This document shows positions 9,125 through 18,077 of a stretch of DNA of 64,000 bases, in pieces. Origin of the DNA: Mesorhizobium sp. YC-39. Lineage in GTDB: Bacteria > Pseudomonadota > Alphaproteobacteria > Rhizobiales > Rhizobiaceae. The stretch spans positions 62,001-126,000 of the forward strand of contig NZ_JAOWPS010000003.1 of the NCBI RefSeq assembly GCF_025753795.1. The letters run 5' to 3'. The translations under genes were made by a program, and so were the position numbers. The notes beneath the pieces are model-generated. The model was not told the origin of the DNA. It saw only the letters and a program-made list of their open reading frames with translations, and did no database searches. How positions within the stretch are numbered: the stretch's first letter is position 1; each line of letters starts with the position of its first letter.

Positions 9125-11131
9125 TCACTCGTCTTCCGCCGCGCCAAATCCGGCGCCCATGGTCGCGCGGGCAGCGCTCGCCCATGGCGTCGCGTGATTG
9201 TCGATGCGCATCTGGAAGATGAAGTAGGTCGGGGAGCAGAAGCCGATACCCCTGACCTTGGCAACGCCCGGCGTGTCCGGCGGCAGCGACTGGCACATAT
9301 AGTCCTCGCGGCAGAAATGATCGGCCGAGCAGGCCGGACGGTTGCCGCGATTGACCGCGCCGCCAAGGCACTGGTCGAAATTGTTGGTCGCCACGCAGGT
9401 GTCGAATTTCTTGCCGCCGACCAGCCCGCAGATCTCGTTCGGCATCGGCTTGCCCGGCTTGAAGGCGGCGAAGCTGCGGTCCTTGTCGTCGCAACCGCGA
9501 TAGGCAATGCCTGCCGGCACGCCGATCTTTGGTGGCCGGCAGGTGTAATTCGTGCGCGAAATGCCGGGCGCGAAGGCGGCGAACTGGCCCGATATGCGGT
9601 AGCGGTCATTGAAGGGCTGGGCCGGATTGCTGACGATCTCGCCGGTCAGGCATGGATGGCCGGAGAACATCTTTTCGCTGTCCTTGGGCAACAGGCATTG
9701 CGCCAGCTTCGTGCGCACGCCCGATGCGGTGGCCAGCGGCGTGCAGACGGTGCCGCCGCCGCATTGCCAGGTCGGGCCGAAATGCTTTGCATCCTCGGGG
9801 ATCAGGCACGGCATTGCCATCTCGGCCGGCGCGTAATCGACCTCGCCGGCGTCCTTCCATATGGCAGGTGGTGCGAATGAGAGCGGGCGGAAACGGTTGG
9901 GCTCCCAGCCTTCAATCGTCGCGCGCAGCCAGGCATCGCGCCGCGGCAGCTCGGCGTGGAGATGCGGCGAGATGCCAACCTCGATGCGGTTCAGCGGCGA
10001 CGTCGTCTTGTCGTCGAGACCGATGAAATGGAAACCAGCGGTCGAACCCGCTTGATGACAACCCTGGCAGGCGCCATTGTCCAGCCGCTCGACCAGCGCT
10101 TCCGGCGTGCGCACCAGCTTTAGATTCGAATAGTCTAGTCCGGCAAAATCCGCGGGCTCGAACAGCGGCGTGAAGGGATGGTTGGCCTGCCTGGCGCTGC
10201 CGAAGGTCGACCATGAGATGATCTTTTTCGCGAGGAATTCTTCGGGGATTTCGTAGACGCCGAGATCGACGGCCGCGACATTGGATCGGACATAGTCGGC
10301 GAGTTTTGTCTTTAGAGCGGCGTCTTCCGCGAGCCGCGTGGTGTCAGGCGTATTTTCCAGCGGCTTCTCGCTGACCGCGGCACCGTCAATGCCGAAGATC
10401 CGCATGAGATAGGCGGCCTGTCCGCCGAATTCGGTTTCCTGGCCGGAGGGAAAGCGTACCACCTGCGCGTTGAGCTCAAGCTGCTTGAAGGTGAGCCCTG
10501 CTCTTTCCAGCGGCCCGCCAGTCAGCCAGCCGGCATCGACACTCTCGTCGAGTTGCGGTGTCCAGCGCCCGGCAACGCCGACACAGCCACCATCGGGATC
10601 CGGCGCGACGCCATAGACGGCGTTGAAATTGAACGGCAGGCGAGAGGCCAGAACCTTTCCACCTTTCCTGAAGCTGTAGGCAAGGCGATAGATGAAACGC
10701 ACCTCGCCGCAACTCCTGTCACCTTTCAGCGAGGCGAAATCGCGCCGGTCGAGCCGGTTGATGACACCGACGAGGCGAAAGCGCGCGGCATCGGTCTTGA
10801 GCCAGCGCATGTCCATGATGCGGCCGACATTGCCGTCGGTGACCTCGTAGAGCGGCCGCCCGCCGGCCTTCATCTCGGCCCGCAGCGCGGCAACGTCGCT
10901 TGTCACGGTTTCGACGATCTGGTGATAGGCCGGCGCCTTGTCATAGAGCGTCTTCAGGTCGCCCTTGCCATCGACACCGAAAATGCCGGCGAAGCCGAAA
11001 CCTTTGGCATCGAGCGCAGCGAGAACGGCCGGATCGTCGATAATGGTCACCGGCTGTTCGGCGGCGTTCGCCAGCTGTGTCGCCAATACGGCCATGACAA
11101 GCGTGGTGAAAAGGGCAACAAGGCGTCTCAT
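9125..11131 (-). CDS. Exported Cys-rich protein with one CXXCH heme-type motif; function unknown
   Basis: 668 aa. It has a typical Sec signal peptide (MRRLVALFTT..., cut after ANA near residue 23). The first half shows no motif I can name. At about residues 355-359 there is a single CQGCH, the covalent heme c attachment motif. From about residue 430 to the end the protein is rich in Cys, with roughly fourteen spaced through short loops (for example CGGGTVC, CREDYMC, GFCSP), suggesting a disulfide-bonded periplasmic domain. Its ATG overlaps the stop of nnr as ATGA, so it is translationally coupled to it. I do not recognise the family. Confidence 0.8.
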   Translation of the reverse strand: MRRLVALFTTLVMAVLATQLANAAEQPVTIIDDPAVLAALDAKGFGFAGIFGVDGKGDLKTLYDKAPAYHQIVETVTSDVAALRAEMKAGGRPLYEVTDGNVGRIMDMRWLKTDAARFRLVGVINRLDRRDFASLKGDRSCGEVRFIYRLAYSFRKGGKVLASRLPFNFNAVYGVAPDPDGGCVGVAGRWTPQLDESVDAGWLTGGPLERAGLTFKQLELNAQVVRFPSGQETEFGGQAAYLMRIFGIDGAAVSEKPLENTPDTTRLAEDAALKTKLADYVRSNVAAVDLGVYEIPEEFLAKKIISWSTFGSARQANHPFTPLFEPADFAGLDYSNLKLVRTPEALVERLDNGACQGCHQAGSTAGFHFIGLDDKTTSPLNRIEVGISPHLHAELPRRDAWLRATIEGWEPNRFRPLSFAPPAIWKDAGEVDYAPAEMAMPCLIPEDAKHFGPTWQCGGGTVCTPLATASGVRTKLAQCLLPKDSEKMFSGHPCLTGEIVSNPAQPFNDRYRISGQFAAFAPGISRTNYTCRPPKIGVPAGIAYRGCDDKDRSFAAFKPGKPMPNEICGLVGGKKFDTCVATNNFDQCLGGAVNRGNRPACSADHFCREDYMCQSLPPDTPGVAKVRGIGFCSPTYFIFQMRIDNHATPWASAARATMGAGFGAAEDE

Positions 11132-12666
11132 CGAAGGTCCGGTTGGGTTTCGATCAATTCGCGTAGCACTGGCACCAACGCCATAGGCAGATCCTCGGCA
11201 ATCAAGCCTGGCCCGAAACGGCGGCCGGCTTCAGCGTGAATCCAGACCGCGGCACAAGCCGCCTGGTAGGGCGCCATGCCTTGCGCCAGCAATCCGGCGG
11301 CGATACCCGACAGAACATCACCCGACCCAGCCGTAGCGAGCCACGGCGCACCGTTGGTGTTGATCGCCGCCCTGCCGTCAGGCGCCGCAATCACGGTGTC
11401 GGCGCCCTTGTAGACGACAACTGCGTTCGCAAGCCTGGCAGCCGCTCGCGCTTTGGTCAGTTTGGAGCTTTTCTTGTCACCGGCAATGTCCGGAAACAAT
11501 CGGCCAAACTCGCCCTCGTGCGGTGTCATGATCAACGGCGGCGCTCCGACACGGCGTGCCGCCTCGAACAATACCGCAGGATCATCGCGAAACGCCGTGA
11601 CGCCATCGGCGTCGAGCACAATGCCACCCAGATCGATTCTGCTTTGCATGTCATAGACAGGTTTTTGGGCAAGCAACCGCAACGCAAAATCGCGGGCCTT
11701 GTCGCCAATGCCAAATCCGGGGCCGAGCACATATGCCGATGGCTGGCGTTCGCTCACGAACTCGTCGATGTCTGCAATTGTGTCGGCCTTGCGCAACATG
11801 ATCGACGTCAAATGCGCGGCGTTCACGTGTATGGCATTGCCGGGCGAAAGGACGGTTACCGCCCCCGCCCCGATTCGAGCTGCAGCTAAGGCCGACAATC
11901 TGGCGGCCCCGGTCGAGCTTGGCCCACCGGAAAAGACAGCAACATGGCCGCGCTTGTATTTATGGGCATCGACAGCCGTTCTCGGGAAGTACCATCGCAG
12001 CCAAAGCTCGGGCGTGTTCTCGAAAGCCTTGATCTTGAGCTGTTCGATAATCCCATCCGGAATTCCGATATCGGCGACAACGATCTCGCCGCACACCCCG
12101 CGCCCCGGCATTAGAAGATGGCCGAGCTTTTTTCGCACGAAAGTCACCGTCACAGCGGCGTCGAAATACGCCCTCATCTGTCCAGTCTCGCCCGACACGC
12201 CTGACGGCAAATCGATCGATATGACTGGCACTTTCTCCGCTGCGCTAATCCCTGAAGCCGCCTGAGCGTAAGGAGAAAGGTTCTTCGATAGTCCGGCGCC
12301 ATACAGAGCGTCGACGACCACCTCGCCTGCCGTAGGATGGAAATCATTCAGATGGTTGACCGGCAGATTGCAGGCTTCGGACGCCAGCGCTGCATCGCTT
12401 CCCGGCTTCTGCTTGCCTTCGGCCCAGACAGCGACATTGATGCCGGCCTCGGCCAGCAAGCGGGCCACGACATAGCCGTCGCCGCCATTGTTGCCCGGGC
12501 CGCACAGGACGTGGACGCGTCTCGCCTGGGGATAGCGCGCCAGCACCACGGCAGCGACCGCCTCGCCGGCGTGCCGCATCAGACCGATGCCGTCGAACGG
12601 CCCGGCCGCAATCGCCAGCCGATCGGCCTCGGCCATCTCGGCCGGAGACAAAAGTTCATTGCTCAT
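11128..12666 (-). CDS. nnr: Bifunctional NAD(P)H-hydrate epimerase / ADP-dependent NAD(P)H-hydrate dehydratase
   Basis: 512 aa with two fused domains. The N-terminal YjeF_N epimerase (about 1-220) has GPGNNGGDGYVVAR. The C-terminal ribokinase-like dehydratase has MTPHEGEF and the anion-hole motif TAGSGDVLSG. Together they repair hydrated NADH and NADPH: the epimerase interconverts R and S forms and the dehydratase restores the S form using ADP. I start at ATG 12666 because homology begins there; the frame is open further upstream but that part looks non-coding and would reach into the glnB control region. The stop overlaps the next gene by 4 nt. Confidence 0.93.
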   Translation of the reverse strand: MSNELLSPAEMAEADRLAIAAGPFDGIGLMRHAGEAVAAVVLARYPQARRVHVLCGPGNNGGDGYVVARLLAEAGINVAVWAEGKQKPGSDAALASEACNLPVNHLNDFHPTAGEVVVDALYGAGLSKNLSPYAQAASGISAAEKVPVISIDLPSGVSGETGQMRAYFDAAVTVTFVRKKLGHLLMPGRGVCGEIVVADIGIPDGIIEQLKIKAFENTPELWLRWYFPRTAVDAHKYKRGHVAVFSGGPSSTGAARLSALAAARIGAGAVTVLSPGNAIHVNAAHLTSIMLRKADTIADIDEFVSERQPSAYVLGPGFGIGDKARDFALRLLAQKPVYDMQSRIDLGGIVLDADGVTAFRDDPAVLFEAARRVGAPPLIMTPHEGEFGRLFPDIAGDKKSSKLTKARAAARLANAVVVYKGADTVIAAPDGRAAINTNGAPWLATAGSGDVLSGIAAGLLAQGMAPYQAACAAVWIHAEAGRRFGPGLIAEDLPMALVPVLRELIETQPDLR

Positions 12667-13362
<696 letters not shown>

Positions 13363-13420
13363 GGTTTCTGATTTCAGATTACCGTCTCCTCGAAACGTCA
13401 TCACACAGGGAAGAAATGAC

Positions 13421-14830
13421 ATGACGACAGCCAAAGACATCATGAAGCAGATCAAGGACAACGACGTGAAATTCGTCGACCTGCGCTTCACCGATCCGAA
13501 GGGCAAGCTGCAGCACGTGACGATGGATGTCGTCGAGGTGGAGGAAGACATGTTTGCCGATGGCGTCATGTTCGACGGATCCTCGATCGCCGGCTGGAAG
13601 GCGATCAACGAGTCCGACATGGTGCTGATGCCTGACCCTGATACGGTGCATATGGACCCGTTCTTCGCGCAGTCGACGATGGTCATCCTGTGCGACATCC
13701 TCGACCCGATCTCGGGCGAATCCTACAACCGCGACCCGCGCGGCACCGCCAAAAAGGCCGAGGCCTATATGAAGGCGGAAGGCATCGGCGATCAGATCTT
13801 CGTCGGCCCGGAAGCCGAATTCTTCGTGTTCGACGACGTCAAATACAAGGCCGATCCGTACAACACCGGCTTCAAGCTTGATTCGACCGAACTGCCGTCC
13901 AATGACGACACCGACTACGAGACCGGCAATCTCGGCCACCGTCCGCGCATCAAGGGCGGCTATTTCCCGGTGCCACCGATCGACTCCGCGCAGGACATGC
14001 GCTCGGAAATGCTGACCGTGCTCGCCGAAATGGGCGTGCGCGTCGAAAAGCATCACCACGAAGTCGCCGCTGCCCAGCACGAGCTCGGCATCAAGTTCGA
14101 CACGCTGGTGCGCAACGCCGACAAGATGCTGATCTACAAGTATGTCGTGCATCAGGTTGCCAATGCCTATGGCAAGACGGCCACCTTCATGCCGAAGCCG
14201 GTGTTCGGCGACAACGGCTCGGGCATGCATGTCCACCAGTCGATCTGGAAGGGCGGCAAGCCGACCTTCGCCGGCAATGAATATGCCGGCCTGTCGGAGA
14301 GCTGCCTGTTCTATATCGGCGGCATCATCAAGCACGCCAAGGCGATCAACGCCTTCACCAATCCGCTGACCAACTCCTACAAGCGTCTGGTGCCGGGCTA
14401 TGAAGCGCCGGTGCTGCTCGCCTATTCGGCGCGCAACCGCTCGGCATCCTGCCGCATTCCGTTCGGCTCGTCGCCGAAGTCCAAGCGCGTCGAGGTCCGC
14501 TTCCCCGATCCGGGCGCGAACCCCTACCTCGCCTTCGCCGCCATGCTGATGGCCGGCCTCGACGGCATCAAGAACAAGATCCATCCGGGACAGCCGATGG
14601 ACAAGGATCTCTACGACCTGCCGCCGAAGGAGTTGAAGAAGATCCCGACCGTCTGCGGCTCGCTGCGCGAAGCCCTGCAGAGCCTCGACAAGGACCGCGG
14701 CTTCCTGAAGGCCGGCGGGGTGTTCGACGACGACCAGATCGACAGCTATATCGAGCTCAAGATGGCCGAGGTGATGCGCTTCGAAATGACCCCGCATCCG
14801 GTCGAATACGACATGTATTATTCGATCTGA
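13421..14830 (+). CDS. glnA: Type I glutamine synthetase
   Basis: 469 aa, type GSI-beta. Visible signatures are the N-terminal [16 protein letters not shown] with metal-binding Glu, the [16 protein letters not shown] glutamate/ammonia region, the [13 protein letters not shown]-binding segment, and Tyr398 in LYDLPPKE, the equivalent of the adenylylated Tyr397 of E. coli. It makes glutamine from glutamate, ammonia and ATP as a dodecamer. It is cotranscribed with glnB from the sigma-54 site. Its last codons lie inside a 16-bp sequence repeated exactly 1.45 kb downstream, so the C-terminal residues may have been rebuilt by an insertion: it ends in YYSI, where rhizobial relatives as I recall end in YYSV. 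Confidence 0.97.
   Translation: MTTAKDIMKQIKDNDVKFVDLRFTDPKGKLQHVTMDVVEVEEDMFADGVMFDGSSIAGWKAINESDMVLMPDPDTVHMDPFFAQSTMVILCDILDPISGESYNRDPRGTAKKAEAYMKAEGIGDQIFVGPEAEFFVFDDVKYKADPYNTGFKLDSTELPSNDDTDYETGNLGHRPRIKGGYFPVPPIDSAQDMRSEMLTVLAEMGVRVEKHHHEVAAAQHELGIKFDTLVRNADKMLIYKYVVHQVANAYGKTATFMPKPVFGDNGSGMHVHQSIWKGGKPTFAGNEYAGLSESCLFYIGGIIKHAKAINAFTNPLTNSYKRLVPGYEAPVLLAYSARNRSASCRIPFGSSPKSKRVEVRFPDPGANPYLAFAAMLMAGLDGIKNKIHPGQPMDKDLYDLPPKELKKIPTVCGSLREALQSLDKDRGFLKAGGVFDDDQIDSYIELKMAEVMRFEMTPHPVEYDMYYSI
14809..14824. repeat. Left copy of 16-bp direct repeat (attL-like), inside glnA 3' end
   Basis: CGACATGTATTATTCG, coding for the last glnA residues DMYYS in the proper frame. Identical to 16261-16276; the match stops on both sides (A/T before, A/G after). 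Confidence 0.8.
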
Positions 14831-14850
14831 GGCTGAAAGCCTTGGAAACG

Positions 14851-14879
14851 CTGGACCCCTTGCAAATCAAGGGGTCCAG
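14851..14879. repeat. 12-bp perfect inverted repeat just after the glnA stop
   Basis: CTGGACCCCTTG (14851-14862) pairs with CAAGGGGTCCAG (14868-14879) across a 5-nt loop. It could end or stabilise the glnA transcript, but no T-run follows, so it is not a standard intrinsic terminator. It lies inside the inserted segment and may belong to the element's end. Confidence 0.7.
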
Positions 14880-14886
14880 ACCTCCC

Positions 14887-14910
14887 AAGTGGTACGGAAG
14901 GTGGTACGAA
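14887..14910. repeat. Two GTGGTACG motifs near the left end of the insertion
   Basis: AAGTGGTACGGAAGGTGGTACG holds two direct copies of GTGGTACG eleven bases apart. The same motif recurs at 16177-16184, with a near copy (GTGGTTCG) at 16201, close to the right end. Their placement resembles arm-type binding sites of tyrosine recombinases; that is inference. Confidence 0.5.
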
Positions 14911-15023
14911 CCCCTTCGGAATTACCGCCATGCGCACCGACTACATCCACGAGCGCCCCGGTTCCGCGAACCGTCGCGGCTGTCACCTTGCCCGATCTGC
15001 GGAAAAGTTGCGCACCACGATAA

Positions 15024-16053
15024 CTACGCTCCATTTCGATCGGCCTGCTGTAGGGCGTCCTCAATCAACTTAAGCACCAGTTCGGGAAACGCTGTCTCCA
15101 CGTAGTGCTGGGCTGCATTGATGCTAGGCCACAAGACATCGCCCTTTTCTCCACCCATTAGGGCCATCCAATGCGTCGGATAGTAGCGCGCCAACATGCC
15201 AAGGAAATATCCGAGAACATATGTAATCGCGATTTGGGAGTAGCGTTTCCCAGATGAAAATTGGGACACAACATGCAGGCTGGGTATCGAGCCGAACGCC
15301 AACATAGGTATGCAGAAACTGCGGCGTGTTCCTTGAGAAGCAAGTCGCATCACACGTGAGAGTGGCTGTCTTGCCATCGTCTGCAACCGTGTACCCTGCG
15401 TCCGTGAATTCCGTCCGAAACTGCAAAATACCTTGGTTGTTGACCTTCAATGAGGCACCCGCTGCTTCCGAGTAGGTCATCTCATTCAGGTAGGTAAAGA
15501 GGACTGGACGCCTTACGTGCGCATACTGACTTCGGATGTCAGGCAACCGATCCAGAATATCTGACAGAGTAATCTCATGGCCTAGTTCGGGGACATCATA
15601 ATCCAGCCTCCAGTCCACCGCCTCTGAGTTGATGTGCATGGCAATCCGATTGTTCGTGTCTTGCACCAAATCAGCCAATAGCCCTCGGCAGGTGCGCGCC
15701 CGCAGATTGCCGATGCCAGCGAGTGCCTGTCCTAGTTCACCCGAGAGTTGATCGGACCAAGCGACTATCTCCAGTCCGTGGCCCTTAGCCAACCCTTCCT
15801 CGCCGCCGTTCTTTCTACACAACAGGGCAAGCGCGCGGCCCAGGGATGCCACGCCATAAAACGTCAAAAGAGGGCGTACAGCATGACTTGCATCGGATGC
15901 GCTCTTGAAGAATTCACGAGCCTGCTTCGCAGACGCGATGATCTCTTTTGCACGCCGGGTATTTAGTTCGTTCCGGTGTAGCTTCTGGAACCATTGAGCG
16001 ACAACATCCCGGCTCCCCAGTGATAGCAAACGTTGCCAGATTTCGGCATCCAT
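15024..16053 (-). pseudogene. YaaC-like family gene broken by a single-base frameshift
   Basis: Two reading frames join into one protein. The 5' part (16053 down to about 15285) begins MDAEIWQRLL and has the YaaC-like phrase VRPLLTFYGVASLGRAL. The 3' part, in the +1 frame, continues with ITYVLGYFLGMLARYYPTHW and ends at 15024. The switch lies near the GGG at 15282-15284 (CCC on the coding strand); one extra base there would explain it. Taken as printed, the first frame stops at 15124 with an unrelated tail. The YaaC family has no settled function. Lower GC than its neighbours and location between direct repeats suggest transfer. Family call is from remembered motifs. Confidence 0.6.
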
Positions 16054-16176
16054 CGAATCTACTCCAGTCGCACGACTACCAATCTGCGATGAGCGGCGCG
16101 TTCAGGAAAGATACTTTTGGAGGCGCTAACGCAGAATGAGATGCGCCGCAATTTCCCCGATGGAAAGCAAAGCGAA

Positions 16177-16210
16177 GTGGTACGGAGTCCGGGAAGGTAG
16201 GTGGTTCGAA
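16177..16210. repeat. GTGGTACG-type motifs near the right end of the insertion
   Basis: GTGGTACGG at 16177-16185 and GTGGTTCGAA at 16201-16210, in the same orientation as the pair at 14890-14910. Candidate recombinase arm sites. Confidence 0.45.
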
Positions 16211-16260
16211 GAATCCACTAAGTAATTGTCTTTGTTACACTATCTGCGTCTGCCGCAAGT

Positions 16261-16276
16261 CGACATGTATTATTCG
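16261..16276. repeat. Right copy of 16-bp direct repeat (attR-like), probable displaced end of glnA
   Basis: CGACATGTATTATTCG followed by GTTGACC. Reading on in the glnA frame would give YYSV, close to the usual rhizobial GlnA C-terminus, with the stop blurred by a missing T. This makes it the likely original glnA tail. Confidence 0.7.
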
Positions 16277-16298
16277 GTTGACCGGACCGGTTCAGAAA

Positions 16299-16334
16299 CA
16301 AAAAACCCGGCGTCTCTCTGACGCCGGGGTTTTT
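16299..16334. terminator. Bidirectional rho-independent terminator between glnA locus and glnII
   Basis: CCCGGCGTC (16306-16314) pairs with GACGCCGGG (16320-16328), with an A-run to the left and a T-run to the right. It serves glnII from the minus side and was probably the native glnA terminator before the insertion. Confidence 0.9.
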
Positions 16335-16430
16335 CATGTCATTTGTCGTAAGAGCCAGGCCACCAGCGCCACCGACATGACAGGGCTGCGTCACGGCGCA
16401 GACGCGGGGCGCCTGCGCCGTGAAGAATGC

Positions 16431-17468
16431 TCAGGCAGCGGCCTTCTTCTCTGCCGTGGCCACGCTGGCGATCGTCTTCAGGATCTGCGAAGCGATCTGG
16501 TAGGGGTCGCCCTGCGAGTTCGGACGGCGATCCTCGAGATAGCCCTTGTAGTCGTTCTTGATGAAAGAGTGCGGAACACGGATCGAGGCGCCGCGGTCGG
16601 CGATGCCATAGCTGAACCTGTTCCACGGCGCGGTCTCATGCTTGCCGGTCAAGCGCTTGTCGTTGTCCGGGCCGTAGACGGCGATGTGGTCCATCAGGTT
16701 CTTGTCGAAGGCCGCCATCAGCGCCTCGAAATAGGCTTTGCCGCCGACTTCGCGCATATAGGCGGTCGAGAAATTGGCGTGCATGCCGGAACCATTCCAG
16801 TCGGTATCGCCGAGCGGCTTGCAGTGATACTCGATGTCGATGCCGTATTTCTCGGTGAGGCGCTGCAAGAGGTAGCGGGCCATCCACATCTGGTCGGCGG
16901 CCTTCTTGGAGCCCTTGCCGAAAATCTGGAATTCCCACTGGCCCTTGGCCACTTCGGCGTTGATGCCCTCGTGGTTGATGCCGGCCGCGAGGCACTGGTC
17001 GAGATGCTCCTCGACGATCTGACGCGCGACAGAGCCGACATTGGAGTAGCCGACGCCGGTGTAGTAGGGACCCTGCGGCGCGGGATAGCCGCTCTCGGGG
17101 AAGCCGAGCGGGCGGCCGTCCTTGTAGAAGAAATATTCCTGCTCGAAGCCGAACCAGGCGCCCTCGTCATCGAGGATGGTGGCGCGCTTGTTGGAGGCAT
17201 GCGGCGTAACGCCGTCCGGCATCATCACCTCGCACATGACGAGCACGCCGTTGGTGCGCGCCGGATCCGGATAGACGGCGACCGGCTTGAGCACGCAGTC
17301 GGAGCTGTGGCCCTCGGCCTGCATAGTCGAAGAGCCGTCGAAGCCCCACAATGGCAGTTGCTCCAGCGTCGGAAACTCGGCGAATTCCTTGATCTGGGTC
17401 TTGCCCCGAAGGTTGGGAACCGGGGTGTATCCATCGAGCCAAATGTACTCGAGCTTATACTTCGTCAT
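16431..17468 (-). CDS. glnII: Type II (eukaryote-like) glutamine synthetase
   Basis: 345 aa, far shorter than GSI. It has the GSII N-terminal beta-grasp (KLEYIWLDGYTP, WGFDGSST), the metal-binding FEQEYFF, KPLGDTDWNGSGMHANFST and the NRFSYGIADRGASIRVP ATP-binding block. It makes glutamine as an octamer or decamer and is not controlled by adenylylation. GSII beside GSI is characteristic of Rhizobiales and some actinobacteria. The gene has an almost perfect sigma-54 promoter about 95 nt upstream and converges on glnA. In rhizobia glnII is activated by NtrC under nitrogen limitation (established knowledge). Confidence 0.97.
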   Translation of the reverse strand: MTKYKLEYIWLDGYTPVPNLRGKTQIKEFAEFPTLEQLPLWGFDGSSTMQAEGHSSDCVLKPVAVYPDPARTNGVLVMCEVMMPDGVTPHASNKRATILDDEGAWFGFEQEYFFYKDGRPLGFPESGYPAPQGPYYTGVGYSNVGSVARQIVEEHLDQCLAAGINHEGINAEVAKGQWEFQIFGKGSKKAADQMWMARYLLQRLTEKYGIDIEYHCKPLGDTDWNGSGMHANFSTAYMREVGGKAYFEALMAAFDKNLMDHIAVYGPDNDKRLTGKHETAPWNRFSYGIADRGASIRVPHSFIKNDYKGYLEDRRPNSQGDPYQIASQILKTIASVATAEKKAAA

Positions 17469-17557
17469 TCTGACCTCTCGTTGCTTGATAAACCGAACTT
17501 CTGGATGACGCCGGCGCGCGCCGAACCACCCAGCAGCCGACCTGCCGGTTCGTTAAA

Positions 17558-17574
17558 ATGCAAATCGTGTGCCA
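17558..17574 (-). promoter_or_regulatory. Sigma-54 (-24/-12) promoter of glnII
   Basis: Read on the minus strand the site is TGGCACACGATTTGCAT, which matches TGGCAC-N5-TTGCA exactly, with GG and GC ten bases apart. The start of transcription would be about 75-80 nt before the glnII ATG at 17468. NtrC sites should lie between here and 17788, but I cannot place them with confidence. Confidence 0.85.
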
Positions 17575-17788
17575 TTCTCGGCTCGACGGGTGCGGCAAAA
17601 ATGACGCGGCATCGGGGCAAACCCGCCAAGCCGTCTAAGCAATGCGCCAAGATCAATCAAAAGCAGAATCTGCATAAATCTTGGGCAAATACTGATCTTT
17701 TCATGGGCATATTGCTTAAATGGATTGCAGTACCTATGTTGGTAGAAGGTTGAATCGATATCGTTCGGCAGAAGAAAGGAGACCGGCA

Positions 17789-17986
17789 ATGGAAATCACT
17801 CCGACCCGTCCCTCGGCCAAGATCCTGATGTTCCCGGTGGCAGCTCGCGCTTCTGCCTCAAATTTAAGCGGAAAGGCTAAGTTCGCGGCAGAGCTTGCCT
17901 CTTTGCGCAATGTCAGCACGGATTTCGGCGACGCGTGGTACCATGAGGTTGCCATCGAGGAAGCGGAGCAGGCTCGCGAGAGCTAA
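17789..17986 (+). CDS. Small DUF2735-like protein divergent from glnII
   Basis: 65 aa. It starts at ATG 17789 behind AAAGGAG. Features are an N-terminal AKILMFPV segment and a C-terminal WYHEVAIEEAEQ motif; both recall DUF2735, a small family of unknown function that I know mainly from Rhizobiales. No signal peptide or membrane segment. The gene shares the 320-nt control region with glnII, transcribed the other way, and has its own strong terminator. This suggests co-regulation with nitrogen assimilation, but no function is known. The family call is from memory. Confidence 0.75.
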   Translation: MEITPTRPSAKILMFPVAARASASNLSGKAKFAAELASLRNVSTDFGDAWYHEVAIEEAEQARES

Positions 17987-18010
17987 GTTCTTTTTCACAG
18001 GTCATTGAAA

Positions 18011-18040
18011 AACCCGGCGCGATTGCTCGCGCCGGGTTTT
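18011..18040 (+). terminator. Rho-independent terminator after the DUF2735-like gene
   Basis: AACCCGGCGCGA (18011-18022) pairs with TCGCGCCGGGTT (18027-18038) over a 4-nt loop, followed by TTCTTTT. An A-run on the left lets it also serve the MFS gene arriving from the other side. Confidence 0.92.
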
Positions 18041-18077
18041 CTTTTGAACGCTGGGGCTAATGCCTACTGCCCAATGG

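Larger units (their letters stand above)
14809..16276. mobile_element. Putative integrative element remnant inserted at the 3' end of glnA
   Basis: CGACATGTATTATTCG occurs at 14809-14824 (end of glnA) and again at 16261-16276, bounding a segment with visibly lower GC than its neighbours. Inside are a frameshifted YaaC-like gene and no integrase. After the second copy come GTTGACC and then a strong bidirectional terminator, as expected for the displaced original glnA end. Site-specific integrases often use the 3' end of a conserved gene and restore its reading frame; this has that layout. The integration model is inference; the repeat is seen directly. Confidence 0.6.

Noticed and set aside
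14851..14879. Palindrome after glnA as a tRNA gene or tRNA fragment target
   Set aside because: It has no cloverleaf, anticodon arm or T-loop consensus; it is only a hairpin.
16278..17753. Plus-strand open frame of 491 codons opposite glnII
   Set aside because: It spans a terminator and the glnII promoter, and glnII is certain on the minus strand.
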